A stretch of 64,000 nucleotides of DNA from Mycolicibacterium austroafricanum (GTDB lineage: Bacteria > Actinomycetota > Actinomycetes > Mycobacteriales > Mycobacteriaceae). Location of the stretch: NCBI RefSeq assembly GCF_902705885.1, contig NZ_CACSIP010000002.1, positions 109,592-173,591 of the forward strand, read 5' to 3'. The translations under genes and the position numbers were made by a program. Below, piece by piece: positions 1 through 8,368 of this stretch. Numbering within the stretch: position 1 is the stretch's first letter; each line of letters starts with the position of its first letter. The notes under the pieces were generated by a model. It searched no databases. It was not told the origin of the DNA and saw nothing but the letters and a program-made list of their open reading frames with translations.

Positions 1-643
1 GGGCTATCTGGAATACCTGACCCCGGTGGTCAAGCGCAGGCGGTCCGACGAGGGCCACGCATGCCCGATAGTGGACAACCTGCTCGCCTACCGACTTCCC
101 GACGGATCAGCGCTGACCGACATGGAGGCCGCCGTACAGATGCTCGGTGTCTTCATCGGCGGCACCGAGACCGTTCCCAAGATCGTCGCGCACGGACTGT
201 GGGAGCTTTCCCGCGAACCTGACCAACTCGCCGCGGTGCGCGCCGATCTGGGGGCCAACGTCCCCCTCGCCCGCGAGGAGATGATCCGCTACTGCGCGCC
301 TGCGCAGTGGTTCGCCCGCACGCTACGCCGGCCGTTCACCCTGCACGGCACCACGATCCGGCCCGGTCAGCGGATCATCTCGCTGCTGGCCTCGGCGAAT
401 CGCGATGAGCGTGAGTATCCCCGGGCCGACGAGTTCATCTGGAACCGGCCGATTCCACGTCTGCTCGCGTTCGGCCGCGGTCAGCACTTCTGCCTCGGAG
501 CTCACCTCGCACGGTTGGAGATCACCATCATGGTGACCGAATGGCTCAAGCGGGTACCGGATTTCCAGGTGGACGTCGAATCGGCGTGCCGGCCGCCGTC
601 GAGCTTTCAGTGGGGATGGAACACGATCCCGGTGGAGGTCTGA
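1..643 (+). CDS. Cytochrome P450, C-terminal part (5' end outside window)
   Basis: Heme-thiolate monooxygenase that would hydroxylate an organic substrate using electrons from a ferredoxin. The reading frame is open from base 2, so the N-terminal half lies upstream of the window. Visible are the I-helix oxygen-binding segment GVFIGGTET (codons about 146-172), the K-helix ExxR as EEMIR, and the heme-ligand loop FGRGQHFCLG with the proximal Cys at about base 491. These three motifs in the right order and spacing are diagnostic of the C-terminal half of a bacterial P450. It ends one base before the next ATG and heads a tight operon with a dehydrogenase, aldolase, SDR, BVMO and hydrolase, which suggests it starts a catabolic sequence. 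The substrate and the CYP family cannot be named from this part. Confidence 0.93.
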   Translation, partial: GYLEYLTPVVKRRRSDEGHACPIVDNLLAYRLPDGSALTDMEAAVQMLGVFIGGTETVPKIVAHGLWELSREPDQLAAVRADLGANVPLAREEMIRYCAPAQWFARTLRRPFTLHGTTIRPGQRIISLLASANRDEREYPRADEFIWNRPIPRLLAFGRGQHFCLGAHLARLEITIMVTEWLKRVPDFQVDVESACRPPSSFQWGWNTIPVEV

Positions 644-644
644 G

Positions 645-1622
645 ATGTGGTCCCACCGTCTCGTCGCACCGTTCACGTTCGAGAAAACCGAGGTGCCGCA
701 ACGCTCGCCGGAATCGCTCGACGACGGGCAGGTGTTGTTGCGGTTTCTGGCCGCCGGCATCTGCGGCAGCGATCTGCCGGGATTCCGCGGCGCCCAGGGC
801 AGGGTGCCCGGCGACACCGGTGCCTGCGCGGCGGAGAAAGACGGTTTCCCGATCCACGAGGTGGTGGGCGAGGTGATCGCCAGCCGTCACCGCAGTCACC
901 AACAGGGCGATCGGGTGGTCGGGTGGGCATCGGGCTTCGACGGGCTGATGGAACAGGTCGTCACAGCCGGTGACGGTCTGGCGCCCTATGACCCGTCCCT
1001 CGACCCCGAGCACGCCGTCGGCCTGCAGCCATTGGCCTGTGTGCTCTACGCGGTCGAGCAGTTGCCAGACCTGGCCGGCCGGCACGTCGCGGTGCTCGGT
1101 CAGGGCTCGATCGGACTGCTGTTCTCCTATGTCGCCAAAGCGGCGGGCGCGGCACACGTCACCGGCGTCGACCCGGTGGACCGAGACGATGTCGGCCCGG
1201 TGTTCGGGGTGGACTCCGTGGTACGTGCGACCAGTGACCGCTGGGTCGGTCGGCTCGCGCCGGATGCCAAGCCCGACATAGTGATCGAAGCGGTCGGCCA
1301 TCAGGTCGCCACCCTCACCCATGCGATCGAGGCCGTGGCTCCCGGCGGCACGGTCTTCTACTTCGGCGTGCCCGACGACGATTCGTACCCGATCAGCATG
1401 CGGACCATGCTGCGCAACAACCTCACCCTCAAAGCCGGTGTGACACTGGACCGGCGGCGGGTTCTGGACCGGGCAGACGCCTTCGCCCGCGAGCATCCCG
1501 GTCTGCTGCACCGCTACCTGACGCACACCTTTTCCGCCGACGACGTACAGGCCGCGTTCGAGCTGGCCTGCCGGCCGGTGCCCGGCAGGATCAAGACCGC
1601 CATCGTGGTCAGAGACTCATGA
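645..1622 (+). CDS. Medium-chain (MDR) zinc-type alcohol dehydrogenase-like protein
   Basis: Probable NAD(P)-dependent dehydrogenase of the MDR superfamily, oxidising an alcohol to a ketone or aldehyde. The N-terminal GroES-like domain has AGICGSD, whose Cys is the usual catalytic-zinc ligand, and IHEVVGEV in place of the classic GHE motif. The Rossmann segment VAVLGQGSIGLLF follows at about residue 150. The four-Cys structural zinc lobe of typical ADHs is not seen, as in the shorter sorbitol or threonine-type variants. Length (325 aa) fits the family. The ATG at 645 has a GGAGG seven bases upstream; the 3' end overlaps the next gene by 4 bp, so translation is probably coupled. A role in oxidising the hydroxyl made by the upstream P450 is inferred from context only. 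Confidence 0.85.
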   Translation: MWSHRLVAPFTFEKTEVPQRSPESLDDGQVLLRFLAAGICGSDLPGFRGAQGRVPGDTGACAAEKDGFPIHEVVGEVIASRHRSHQQGDRVVGWASGFDGLMEQVVTAGDGLAPYDPSLDPEHAVGLQPLACVLYAVEQLPDLAGRHVAVLGQGSIGLLFSYVAKAAGAAHVTGVDPVDRDDVGPVFGVDSVVRATSDRWVGRLAPDAKPDIVIEAVGHQVATLTHAIEAVAPGGTVFYFGVPDDDSYPISMRTMLRNNLTLKAGVTLDRRRVLDRADAFAREHPGLLHRYLTHTFSADDVQAAFELACRPVPGRIKTAIVVRDS

Positions 1623-2407
1623 GGGCAGCGAGCAGGCTGCAGGACGCGTTGGCGGCGAAGACGCCTGTGTGGGGCGGCTGGGTGGTGGCTCCGACAATCC
1701 TGGGACCCGAGGAATTCACCAGCAGTGGTTACGATTTCGTGGGATTCGACGTTCAGCACGGATACCTCGGCGACGCCGACGTATCCCTCATGCTGCGCAG
1801 GCTCGAGTACCTCCCGATCGCCACCGTGGTGCGGTTGCCGACACCGGAGCCCGCCCCGATCGGCAGGGTGCTCGACGCTGGCGCCGACGGCGTCATCATC
1901 GCGATGGTCGAGTCCGCCGGGCAGGCAGCGGCCGCAGTCGCCGCGACCCGCTACGCCCCGTCCGGGGTGCGCAGCTACGGCCCACTGCGCACCAGCATGG
2001 GGACCGACCCTGCTGCTCTGCAGGAGAGGGTCTCGGTGTTCGCGATGGTCGAAACCGCACGTGGACTCGCCACAATCGACGAGATCTGCGCGGTCGACGG
2101 ATTGAGCGGTGTGTATGTGGGCCCGGCGGATCTCGCGATCTCCATGGGCCACGGGCCGGCCGATGCCTGGACCCACCATGACGTCCGGGACGCCATGGCG
2201 CGGATCCATCACACCGTCACCTCGGCGGGGCTGGTCAGCGGCGTCCACGCGGGCACCGGAACGCTCGGCCGCACCGCCGCGCAACTGGGGTTCCAGATGA
2301 TCACGCTGGTCTCGGAGTCGCAGGCGTTACGGCACGGCGCCGCAGCCCATCTCACCGAGGCCCGGGGAGCACCGGCCGCGGCACCCGACCGGCAGGGGCA
2401 GTACTGA
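1619..2407 (+). CDS. HpcH/HpaI aldolase/citrate lyase family protein
   Basis: Class II pyruvate-type aldolase of the HpcH/HpaI family, expected to cleave a 4-hydroxy-2-oxo acid or similar substrate with a divalent metal. The sequence has VGFDVQHGYL (family DxQHG/DxEHG motif), the substrate-binding Arg region VVRLP, the metal-ligand Glu in AMVETARG and the metal-ligand Asp in VGPADLAIS. Its 262 aa match the usual length of about 255-270. The ATG start overlaps the preceding stop (ATGA) and the stop overlaps the next start (TGATG), so it belongs to the operon. A ring-cleavage or side-chain retro-aldol step late in a catabolic route is likely; the true substrate is unknown. Confidence 0.88.
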   Translation: MRAASRLQDALAAKTPVWGGWVVAPTILGPEEFTSSGYDFVGFDVQHGYLGDADVSLMLRRLEYLPIATVVRLPTPEPAPIGRVLDAGADGVIIAMVESAGQAAAAVAATRYAPSGVRSYGPLRTSMGTDPAALQERVSVFAMVETARGLATIDEICAVDGLSGVYVGPADLAISMGHGPADAWTHHDVRDAMARIHHTVTSAGLVSGVHAGTGTLGRTAAQLGFQMITLVSESQALRHGAAAHLTEARGAPAAAPDRQGQY

Positions 2408-3141
2408 TGGCCGCTGCCGACCGCGTGGCGCTCGTCACCGGGGCCGCACGCGGGCAGGGCGCGGCCATCGCGGCCCGCCTCGTCGACGACGGGTTCTACG
2501 TGGCCGCATGCGATGTGCTGGTCGACGAGGTGGCCGCGACGGTGACAGCACTCGGTGGGGACCGGGCGATCGCGGTGGCCCTCGATGTGACCTCGGCGCC
2601 ACAGTGGACACACGCGGTGAGCACCGTCGTCGAACGGTTCGGTGCACTCACCACGCTGGTCAACAACGCCGGCGTGTTGCATCGCGCCGCACTGTCGGAC
2701 GAGACGCCCGGCGGTTTCGAGGGGAGTTGGCGGGTCAACTGTCTTGGCCCGTTCCTGGGGATCCAGGCGGCGCTGCCGCAGCTGCGTGATGCCGACGGCG
2801 CCTCGGTCGTGAACACCTGCAGCACCGGGGCGATCCGCCCGTTCCCCAACCACGCGGCCTACGGCTCGTCGAAGTGGGCGCTGCGGGGCCTGACCCAGGT
2901 CGCCGCGGTCGAACTGGCGCCGGCCGGGATCAGGGTCAACTCGGTGTTCCCCGGCCCAGTCGAGACGCCGATGCTGGACGAGGCCACCCGAACCAGGTTG
3001 GCCGGCCACGCGCTGACCGGGCGCATCGGAAAGCCGACCGAGATCGCCGACGCGGTGGCGTTCCTGGTCTCCGACCACGCATCGTTCATCACCGGATCGG
3101 AGCTCATCGTCGACGGCGGGCAGTGCCTGCAGATTGGATGA
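2407..3141 (+). CDS. SDR family NAD(P)-dependent oxidoreductase
   Basis: Classical short-chain dehydrogenase/reductase of 244 aa. The cofactor site TGAARGQG is near residue 11, the NNAG motif near residue 85, the catalytic Ser in NTCSTGAI and the catalytic YGSSK follow, and the C-terminal VDGGQCLQIG is typical of FabG-like members. The GARGQG variant of the glycine motif is common in mycobacterial alcohol or steroid dehydrogenases. It is coupled to both neighbours by one- to four-base overlaps. Within this operon it is a second candidate, beside the MDR protein, for turning a hydroxyl into a ketone before the Baeyer-Villiger step; the specific reaction is inferred. Confidence 0.9.
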   Translation: MAAADRVALVTGAARGQGAAIAARLVDDGFYVAACDVLVDEVAATVTALGGDRAIAVALDVTSAPQWTHAVSTVVERFGALTTLVNNAGVLHRAALSDETPGGFEGSWRVNCLGPFLGIQAALPQLRDADGASVVNTCSTGAIRPFPNHAAYGSSKWALRGLTQVAAVELAPAGIRVNSVFPGPVETPMLDEATRTRLAGHALTGRIGKPTEIADAVAFLVSDHASFITGSELIVDGGQCLQIG

Positions 3142-4658
3142 AGACCTCAATGCCGAAGACGCTGTCCGTGGGGATCATCGGCGCCGGACCGGGCGGCCTG
3201 GCGCTCGGGATCTTCCTGCGCAAAGCCGGTTTCACCGACTTCACCATCTTTGACCGCGAAGACGGCGTCGGCGGCACGTGGCGGGTCAACACCTATCCGG
3301 GTTTGGCGTGCGACGTCAAATCGCACCTGTACTCCTATTCGTTCGACCTCAACCCGCGCTGGTCACGACTGTGGTCCGAACAGCAGGAGATCCTGGCGTA
3401 CTTCGAGCAGTGCGCACAACGCCATCAACTCACCGCACACCTGAAGCTGAACACCGAGATCATCTCGGCCACGTGGCATTCGGACTCGAAGACATGGACG
3501 CTGAGGTCTGTCGCAGGTGAGGAGTACACCTTCGACATCGTGGTGTCCGCGATCGGGATCTTCACCCAACCGGTGATGCCGGACCTGGAGCAGGAGCAGC
3601 CGTTCACCGGCACCGTGATGCACACCGCGCGCTGGGATCACTCCGTGGACCTCAACGAGGCCAGGGTGGCCGTCCTGGGCACGGGTTCGACCGCTGCGCA
3701 GCTTGTTCCGGAGGTCGCGAAGGTGGCCTCGAAGGTCTACTCGGTGCAGCGGTCGCCGACGTGGGTACTGCCGAAACCGGACCGGCCGTACACCGCACGC
3801 GAGAAGTGGGTATTCGCCCATGTCCCGCTCGCCAAGAAGATCTACCGCACCCGGCTGTGGCTGCGCAGCGAGTCCAACATCTCGGTCATCGAGAACGGCA
3901 GCGACAAGACCCAGCAGTTCAGGGGCATCGCATTGCGCACCCTGGAGACGACGATCGCCGACGAGGAACTGCGCGCGAAGCTCACTCCGACCCATCCGTT
4001 CGGATGCAAGCGGCTGGTGTTCGCCACCGACTATCTGCAGACGCTCAGCCAGCCGCACGTGGAGGTGATCTCCAGCCCGGCGCGGGCGCTCCGGTCCAGA
4101 TCACTGGTCACCCAGGACGGCACCGAACTCGATGTCGACGTGGTGGTGTGTGCCACCGGCTATGCCGCGGCGGACTACCTGGGCCAGATCGACGTGCTGG
4201 GCGCCGATGCAACCTCGCTGCGAGACACCTGGCGCGACGGGGCGTTCGCGTATCTGGGCATGGCCGTTCCCGGCTACCCAAACTTCTTCATGCTGTACGG
4301 ACCGAACACGAACGTGGGCTCGAACAGTGTCATCTTCATGCTGGAGGCGCAGGCGAAGTACATCGTGCGGGCGTGTGAGTACATGCGCCGCAAGGACAAG
4401 TCGTACATCGAGGTGCGCTCCGAGGTGACGGCGCGATTCTTGACCCAGATCGACGCGTGGATGCAGGGCACCGTGTGGCTGACCCGGTGCTCCAACTACT
4501 TTCGCGCAGCCAACGGCCGTGTCGTGACCCAGTGGCCGCGCAGTGCCCGCGATTTCTGGCGTCGGACCCGCTGGTTCCGGTCCGGGGACTACACCTTCGA
4601 CCCGCCCCGGGGCCGCCCGGTCATCCAGGTGGGCGCCCAGGCAGCGGACACCGGCTAG
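3138..4658 (+). CDS. Flavin-containing / Baeyer-Villiger type monooxygenase
   Basis: FAD- and NADPH-dependent class B monooxygenase, 506 aa, likely inserting oxygen next to a ketone to give an ester or lactone. It has an N-terminal FAD Rossmann motif GAGPGG (residues 15-20), the FDREDGVGGTW segment, the class B fingerprint FTGTVMHTARWD (about 156-167, FxGxxxHxxxW with D in place of P) and a second Rossmann motif VLGTGSTAAQ (about 179-188) for NADPH. The ATG at 3138 overlaps the upstream stop and precedes the FAD motif by the usual distance; earlier in-frame starts lie inside the SDR gene. The operon partners P450, dehydrogenases and hydrolase support a Baeyer-Villiger role over a simple N- or S-oxygenase. 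Confidence 0.9.
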   Translation: MKTSMPKTLSVGIIGAGPGGLALGIFLRKAGFTDFTIFDREDGVGGTWRVNTYPGLACDVKSHLYSYSFDLNPRWSRLWSEQQEILAYFEQCAQRHQLTAHLKLNTEIISATWHSDSKTWTLRSVAGEEYTFDIVVSAIGIFTQPVMPDLEQEQPFTGTVMHTARWDHSVDLNEARVAVLGTGSTAAQLVPEVAKVASKVYSVQRSPTWVLPKPDRPYTAREKWVFAHVPLAKKIYRTRLWLRSESNISVIENGSDKTQQFRGIALRTLETTIADEELRAKLTPTHPFGCKRLVFATDYLQTLSQPHVEVISSPARALRSRSLVTQDGTELDVDVVVCATGYAAADYLGQIDVLGADATSLRDTWRDGAFAYLGMAVPGYPNFFMLYGPNTNVGSNSVIFMLEAQAKYIVRACEYMRRKDKSYIEVRSEVTARFLTQIDAWMQGTVWLTRCSNYFRAANGRVVTQWPRSARDFWRRTRWFRSGDYTFDPPRGRPVIQVGAQAADTG

Positions 4659-4689
4659 GGCGGCCATGGCCATCCCGGAGGTACCCCCG

Positions 4690-5619
4690 ATGCGTGACAT
4701 CACCGATCGGCTCGATCCGGCCCTGAGGCACCTCGCCGCGGCCCGCGTCGATCTGTCTCCCGCGGTGCTCGGCGCGGTGCGCGATTCGCTCGATCAACGA
4801 CGTGCCGAGACCGCGAGAACCGTCGACACCGTGGGCGTCGAAATCGAACAGCGCGACGTCCGTGTCGAGTCCGGCAGGGTCGTCACGGTCCGGATCTACC
4901 GCGGTGCAGCGCCATCGTCTCCCGCGGTCATCTACTGTCACGCAGGAGCATTTGTCCTCGGTAACCTCGACACCGATCACCGGCAGTGTGTCGAACTGTC
5001 CCGCCGCGGCCGCTGCACGGTGATCTCCGTCGACTACCGACTGGCGCCTGAGAACCCTTTTCCCGCAGCATTGGACGATGCCAGGGCAGTCCTCGAGTGG
5101 GCGGCCGGCAGCGCCGCGGAACTGGGTATCGATGTCGGCGCACTCGCAGTCGCCGGGAACAGCGCCGGAGCGGCGCTGGCGTCCGGGCTGGCCCAGCAGG
5201 CCGCCGCCGGTTCGGCGCCGCGGCTGGTCTTCCAGCTGCTGCACCAGCCGGTGCTCGATGACCGGCCCTCGCCGTCGAAGGAGGAATTCACCACCACCCC
5301 CGGCTTCGACGGACCGGCGGTGACCTGGATGTGGCGTCACTACTGCGCCGGAGACCCCGCGCCTGCCGAAGCCGTTCCGGCCGCGGCCGGCGAGTTGAGC
5401 TCCCTGCCGGCCACATTGATCACCTGCTCGGAGCTGGACCCGTTGCGCGACGAGGCGGTGGACTACGCGTTGCGGCTGATGTGGGCCGGTGTCAGCACCG
5501 AGCTGCACGTGTTCGCCGGAACCTGCCACGGCTTCGACTCGATGGCCCCGGCCGAGGAGGTGAGCGGACAGCTGTGGGCGATCCAGGGTGCCGCACTACG
5601 GCGTGCGTTCAGGCGCTAG
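4690..5619 (+). CDS. Alpha/beta hydrolase, HSL-type (fold-3) esterase/lactonase
   Basis: Serine hydrolase of the hormone-sensitive-lipase group, 309 aa. The oxyanion-hole motif is YCHAGAF (a variant of HGGG) near residue 84, the nucleophile elbow is GNSAG with Ser near residue 158, the acid is the Asp in SELDPLRDEA and the His is in CHGFDSM. The ATG at 4690 was chosen because GGAGG lies nine bases upstream; an in-frame ATG at 4666 is the alternative. It follows the monooxygenase by 31 bp and would hydrolyse the ester or lactone formed there. Its end overlaps the convergent SRPBCC gene by 4 bp, which closes the operon. Confidence 0.88.
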   Translation: MRDITDRLDPALRHLAAARVDLSPAVLGAVRDSLDQRRAETARTVDTVGVEIEQRDVRVESGRVVTVRIYRGAAPSSPAVIYCHAGAFVLGNLDTDHRQCVELSRRGRCTVISVDYRLAPENPFPAALDDARAVLEWAAGSAAELGIDVGALAVAGNSAGAALASGLAQQAAAGSAPRLVFQLLHQPVLDDRPSPSKEEFTTTPGFDGPAVTWMWRHYCAGDPAPAEAVPAAAGELSSLPATLITCSELDPLRDEAVDYALRLMWAGVSTELHVFAGTCHGFDSMAPAEEVSGQLWAIQGAALRRAFRR

Positions 5620-6083
5620 CCGAGTTCGCGGGCGATGGCGGCATGGTAGGCGTCGATGTGCGCGGGATTGACCGTGCGGAAGAATCCGTCGGGCAACGGC
5701 GACTCCTTGAACGCCTCCACGGTCATCGTCCGGTTGAACAGGGTGATGCCCCCACCGGGGCGAGTGAACTTGTACTGCACGGTGATCCGACCAGGCATCC
5801 CGCCATTGCCATCGCTGTCATGGCCGAGATCGCCCACCGAGTTGAACATCCACAGCCTGGGGCGCATCGCGATGGCCAGATGCCAGGTGAAGACCCGCCC
5901 TCCGTCCGGACCTGACTCGGTCCAGGTGTCACCGACCTCGAGGGGCAGTTTGCCCGGCACGTCGCCCACGCGGGCACTGCCCGGGTAGGTCTTCGGCCAG
6001 TTCGCCGGATCGGTCACGAAGTCGTAGATCTCCTCGGGAGATCGGACGAACGCTGTCTCGGACGTTGTCGTCACGATTCCCAC
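5616..6083 (-). CDS. SRPBCC (START/Bet v1-like) family protein
   Basis: Small 155-aa protein of the SRPBCC superfamily, helix-grip folds that bind hydrophobic ligands. The opening pattern, a beta strand then SPEEIYDFVTDPANWPKTYPG, is the usual start of the polyketide-cyclase/dehydrase subgroup, and the C-terminal long helix DAYHAAIARELG fits. There is no signal peptide. The start is GTG at 6083 with AAGAAGGG about nine bases upstream. It diverges from the acyl-CoA dehydrogenase gene over 68 bp that hold a repeated 30-bp element. Ligand and role are unknown; no catalytic residues can be assigned. Confidence 0.75.
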   Translation of the reverse strand: MGIVTTTSETAFVRSPEEIYDFVTDPANWPKTYPGSARVGDVPGKLPLEVGDTWTESGPDGGRVFTWHLAIAMRPRLWMFNSVGDLGHDSDGNGGMPGRITVQYKFTRPGGGITLFNRTMTVEAFKESPLPDGFFRTVNPAHIDAYHAAIARELG

Positions 6084-6114
6084 GTTGGCTGCCCTTCTTT
6101 CGGCGTCGCACTAC

Positions 6115-6144
6115 CTTTACAAAAGGTTGTTGTAATGTCACGCT
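6115..6144. promoter_or_regulatory. Repeated 30-bp promoter element, copy A
   Basis: First of three 30-bp elements (others at 11091..11120 and 12804..12833) that share CYTTACA at the left and TGTCACGCT at the right at identical spacing. Here it contains TTACAA-N7-TTGTAA as a perfect inverted repeat. Read on the minus strand it is GTGACA-N16-TAAAGG, resembling a -35/-10 pair for the SRPBCC gene. On the plus strand it ends eight bases before the acyl-CoA dehydrogenase ATG. Promoter, operator or both are possible. Confidence 0.55.
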
Positions 6145-6151
6145 GCTCGAT

Positions 6152-7324
6152 ATGGACTTCTCCGAAGTGCAGCTTTGCGAAGACGATCGGGCCTTCCAAT
6201 CGGAGTTGAGGGAGCTTCTCGCCGAGCTGGTCACCGACGATGTCATCAGGCGCGACCGGCGCAGCGGCGACAACTTCGACGAGGCGGTTCATCTGGCGCT
6301 CGGTGCGGCCGGTTACCTGCGGCGTGACTGGCTGCCCGAGGCGGACGGTGGCTTCGACGCGGCGCGACGGCGAATCTGGGAGCTCGAGATCGGCCGCGCG
6401 CAGACGCCGTGGTTCCACTGGGGCACCACCTCGATGGTCGCAACGGCGGTGAACAAGTTTGGGACAGCCGAACTCAGGGACGAGGTGCTCGACAAAGTCC
6501 TGACGGGCCACTATCGGCTGTGCCTCGGCTACACCGAACCAGACGGCGGCTCCGACGTCGCCACCTGCAAGACCCGCGCCGTGCGCGATGGATCCAGCTG
6601 GGTCATAAACGGTTCCAAGATGTTCACGTCCAACGCCCACCACGCCCAGTACGTGTTCCTGATCACCAACACCGACCCGGCGGCGGCCAAGCATCAGAGC
6701 CTGACGATGTTCCTGGTCCCGCTCGACTCGCCGGGCGTCGCAATCCAGCCGATCCGCACCGTCGACGGCGACCGCACCAACATCACCTTCTACAGCGATG
6801 TCCGCGTCGACGACCGCTACCGGGTAGGTGCGGTCAACGGAGGTTGGGGGGTGCTCCGCGAGGCGCTCAACGCCGAACACGGCACCGTCGAACGTGACCG
6901 CAGCGGTCTGCACAAGATCGCGGCGATGACCGCACATGCGCTGTTGCTGGCCGCCGCGACGGACAAGGCCGCGGGTGAAGCCGACCTCACCGACGGCTCC
7001 GTCGGATATCGGCTGGGCCGCAGCATCGCCCGGCTGGAGGCTGCGCTGAGCACACCGGAGATGTTCGGCCGGGTGGCGATCGCCCAGGCGCTGCGGGAGC
7101 TCACCCCGGATCTGATGGATCTCCTCGGAGCTGCGTCGAGCCTGCCGACCGAAACCGGCGGCGCGGCCGCGGGCGGGGAGGTGGAGTACCTGTTCCGGTT
7201 GGCCGGTCCGACCGGGATCTACGGTGGCACGCTCGAGGTCTTCCGCAACATGATCGCCCAGCACGCGCTGGGGCTCGGGAGGCCCCAGTACGCGTCGCCG
7301 GCCGCCGTCAAAGGTGGACGATGA
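6152..7324 (+). CDS. Acyl-CoA dehydrogenase family protein (FadE-like)
   Basis: FAD-dependent acyl-CoA dehydrogenase-like protein of 390 aa. The N-terminal helical domain is followed by the FAD/substrate signature YTEPDGGSDVATCKTRAV and WVINGSKMFTSNA, and by the C-terminal YGGT-type segment IYGGTLEVFRNMIA. At the position where medium-chain enzymes carry the catalytic Glu (YEGT) this protein has Gly, as in several mycobacterial FadE subunits of heteromeric sterol-type dehydrogenases, so either the base is elsewhere or it needs a partner. ATG at 6152 is the only in-frame ATG close to the conserved start; no clear ribosome site is present, so it may be leaderless. The 3' end overlaps the convergent LLM gene by 17 bp. 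Confidence 0.88.
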   Translation: MDFSEVQLCEDDRAFQSELRELLAELVTDDVIRRDRRSGDNFDEAVHLALGAAGYLRRDWLPEADGGFDAARRRIWELEIGRAQTPWFHWGTTSMVATAVNKFGTAELRDEVLDKVLTGHYRLCLGYTEPDGGSDVATCKTRAVRDGSSWVINGSKMFTSNAHHAQYVFLITNTDPAAAKHQSLTMFLVPLDSPGVAIQPIRTVDGDRTNITFYSDVRVDDRYRVGAVNGGWGVLREALNAEHGTVERDRSGLHKIAAMTAHALLLAAATDKAAGEADLTDGSVGYRLGRSIARLEAALSTPEMFGRVAIAQALRELTPDLMDLLGAASSLPTETGGAAAGGEVEYLFRLAGPTGIYGGTLEVFRNMIAQHALGLGRPQYASPAAVKGGR

Positions 7325-8240
7325 CCTCGGAGGCGAGCAGCTGCAGCGTCTCATCCGAACAACGGTCGTGCGTGAACAGCACGATCTGACCGAAGCCCAT
7401 CTCGACGATCTCACCGAGACGGTCGACGATCGCGGGCGCGGTGCCGATCAAACCGGCCTCGTGCAGGCCGAATGCGGCCATCCCGAACCGCTTTTCGGCG
7501 AGACTGCGGATCCCGGGCAGTGTGTTGTCGTCGGGGGCCAGCGCCATCACCGCCTCGATCGAGAGCACGATGGAGTCGGGGTCGCGACCGATGTCCTCGC
7601 AGATCGACCGCAATGCCGAGAGCTTGTGTTCCAACTCGCCCAGCGCGTAGGTGGGCACGTTCCAGACGTCGGCGTAGCGAGCCACCAACGGCAGCGTGAA
7701 CCTCTCGCCCACACCTCCGACCACGATCGGCGGCCGGGGACGCTGGGCGGCCCCGGGTTTGATCGGCATGTCGGTGACGGTGAAGTGGTCTCCGGCGAAG
7801 TCGATCCGCTCCTCGGCGAACGCCTGGTGCAGGATCTGCAATGTCTCGCCCAGCCGGCTTGATCGCTGCGCGAATGTGCCCCACTCAAGGCCAGCCCGCC
7901 GGTGCTCGTCCTCGATCGAGCCGCTGCCGAGCCCCAACGTCAGGCGACCCCCCGAGATCTGGTCGAGGGTGGTCGCCATCTTCGCCAGCGTCACCGGGTG
8001 GCGGAACTGGTTGCACAGCACCATGTGTCCGATGCGGATCCGGTCGGTGCGGGCCAGCAGGGCGGTGGCCAGTGTCCAGGCCTCCATCGAAGGATATTCG
8101 GGCATCCCTGGGCCGTACAGATGGTCGTAGAGCCACAGCGAGTCGATTCCGAGCTGCTCGCAGCGCCGGGTGCGGTGCAGCATGTCATCGAACGAGAAGC
8201 CCATCTGGGGCAGGTAGACACCGATCTCGGGTCTGCTCAT
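7308..8240 (-). CDS. LLM-class F420-dependent oxidoreductase
   Basis: Luciferase-like (TIM-barrel) oxidoreductase of about 310 aa, in mycobacteria usually using coenzyme F420. The sequence starts with the family pattern IGVYLPQMGFSFDDML, has the SLWLYDHLY strand, ISGGRLTLGLGSG at about residue 105 and RPPIVVGGVGE later, all typical for F420-type members rather than FMN luciferases. The start chosen is ATG at 8240, directly before the first conserved strand; an ATG at 8282 in frame would add 14 non-conserved residues. It diverges from a second LLM gene across a 17-bp palindrome. Substrate is unknown. Confidence 0.85.
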   Translation of the reverse strand: MSRPEIGVYLPQMGFSFDDMLHRTRRCEQLGIDSLWLYDHLYGPGMPEYPSMEAWTLATALLARTDRIRIGHMVLCNQFRHPVTLAKMATTLDQISGGRLTLGLGSGSIEDEHRRAGLEWGTFAQRSSRLGETLQILHQAFAEERIDFAGDHFTVTDMPIKPGAAQRPRPPIVVGGVGERFTLPLVARYADVWNVPTYALGELEHKLSALRSICEDIGRDPDSIVLSIEAVMALAPDDNTLPGIRSLAEKRFGMAAFGLHEAGLIGTAPAIVDRLGEIVEMGFGQIVLFTHDRCSDETLQLLASEVIVHL

Positions 8241-8306
8241 GACCGCGTGGTCGCCTTTCCGCGTTCGGGTGCCGCTGTACATTCCCCCGCCTGCATGGTA
8301 ACGACA

Positions 8307-8323
8307 TTCTCAGTATTGGAGAA
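8307..8323. promoter_or_regulatory. Palindromic operator candidate TTCTC-N7-GAGAA
   Basis: A perfect 5-bp inverted repeat, TTCTCAGTATTGGAGAA, stands in the 128-bp region between two divergent LLM genes. Its centre is AT-rich compared with its surroundings. The size fits a dimeric TetR- or GntR-type regulator, but no regulator gene is adjacent. Confidence 0.45.
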
Positions 8324-8368
8324 GGCAGTTCTGAAAAGTTCCATCTACCTCGAGCCGGAAGGGCCGAC

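Noticed and set aside
5616..8368. KstR/KstR2 sterol operator
   Set aside because: No AGAAC-GTTCT or AAGCAA-TGCTT type dyad was found in these intergenic regions, despite the catabolic gene content.
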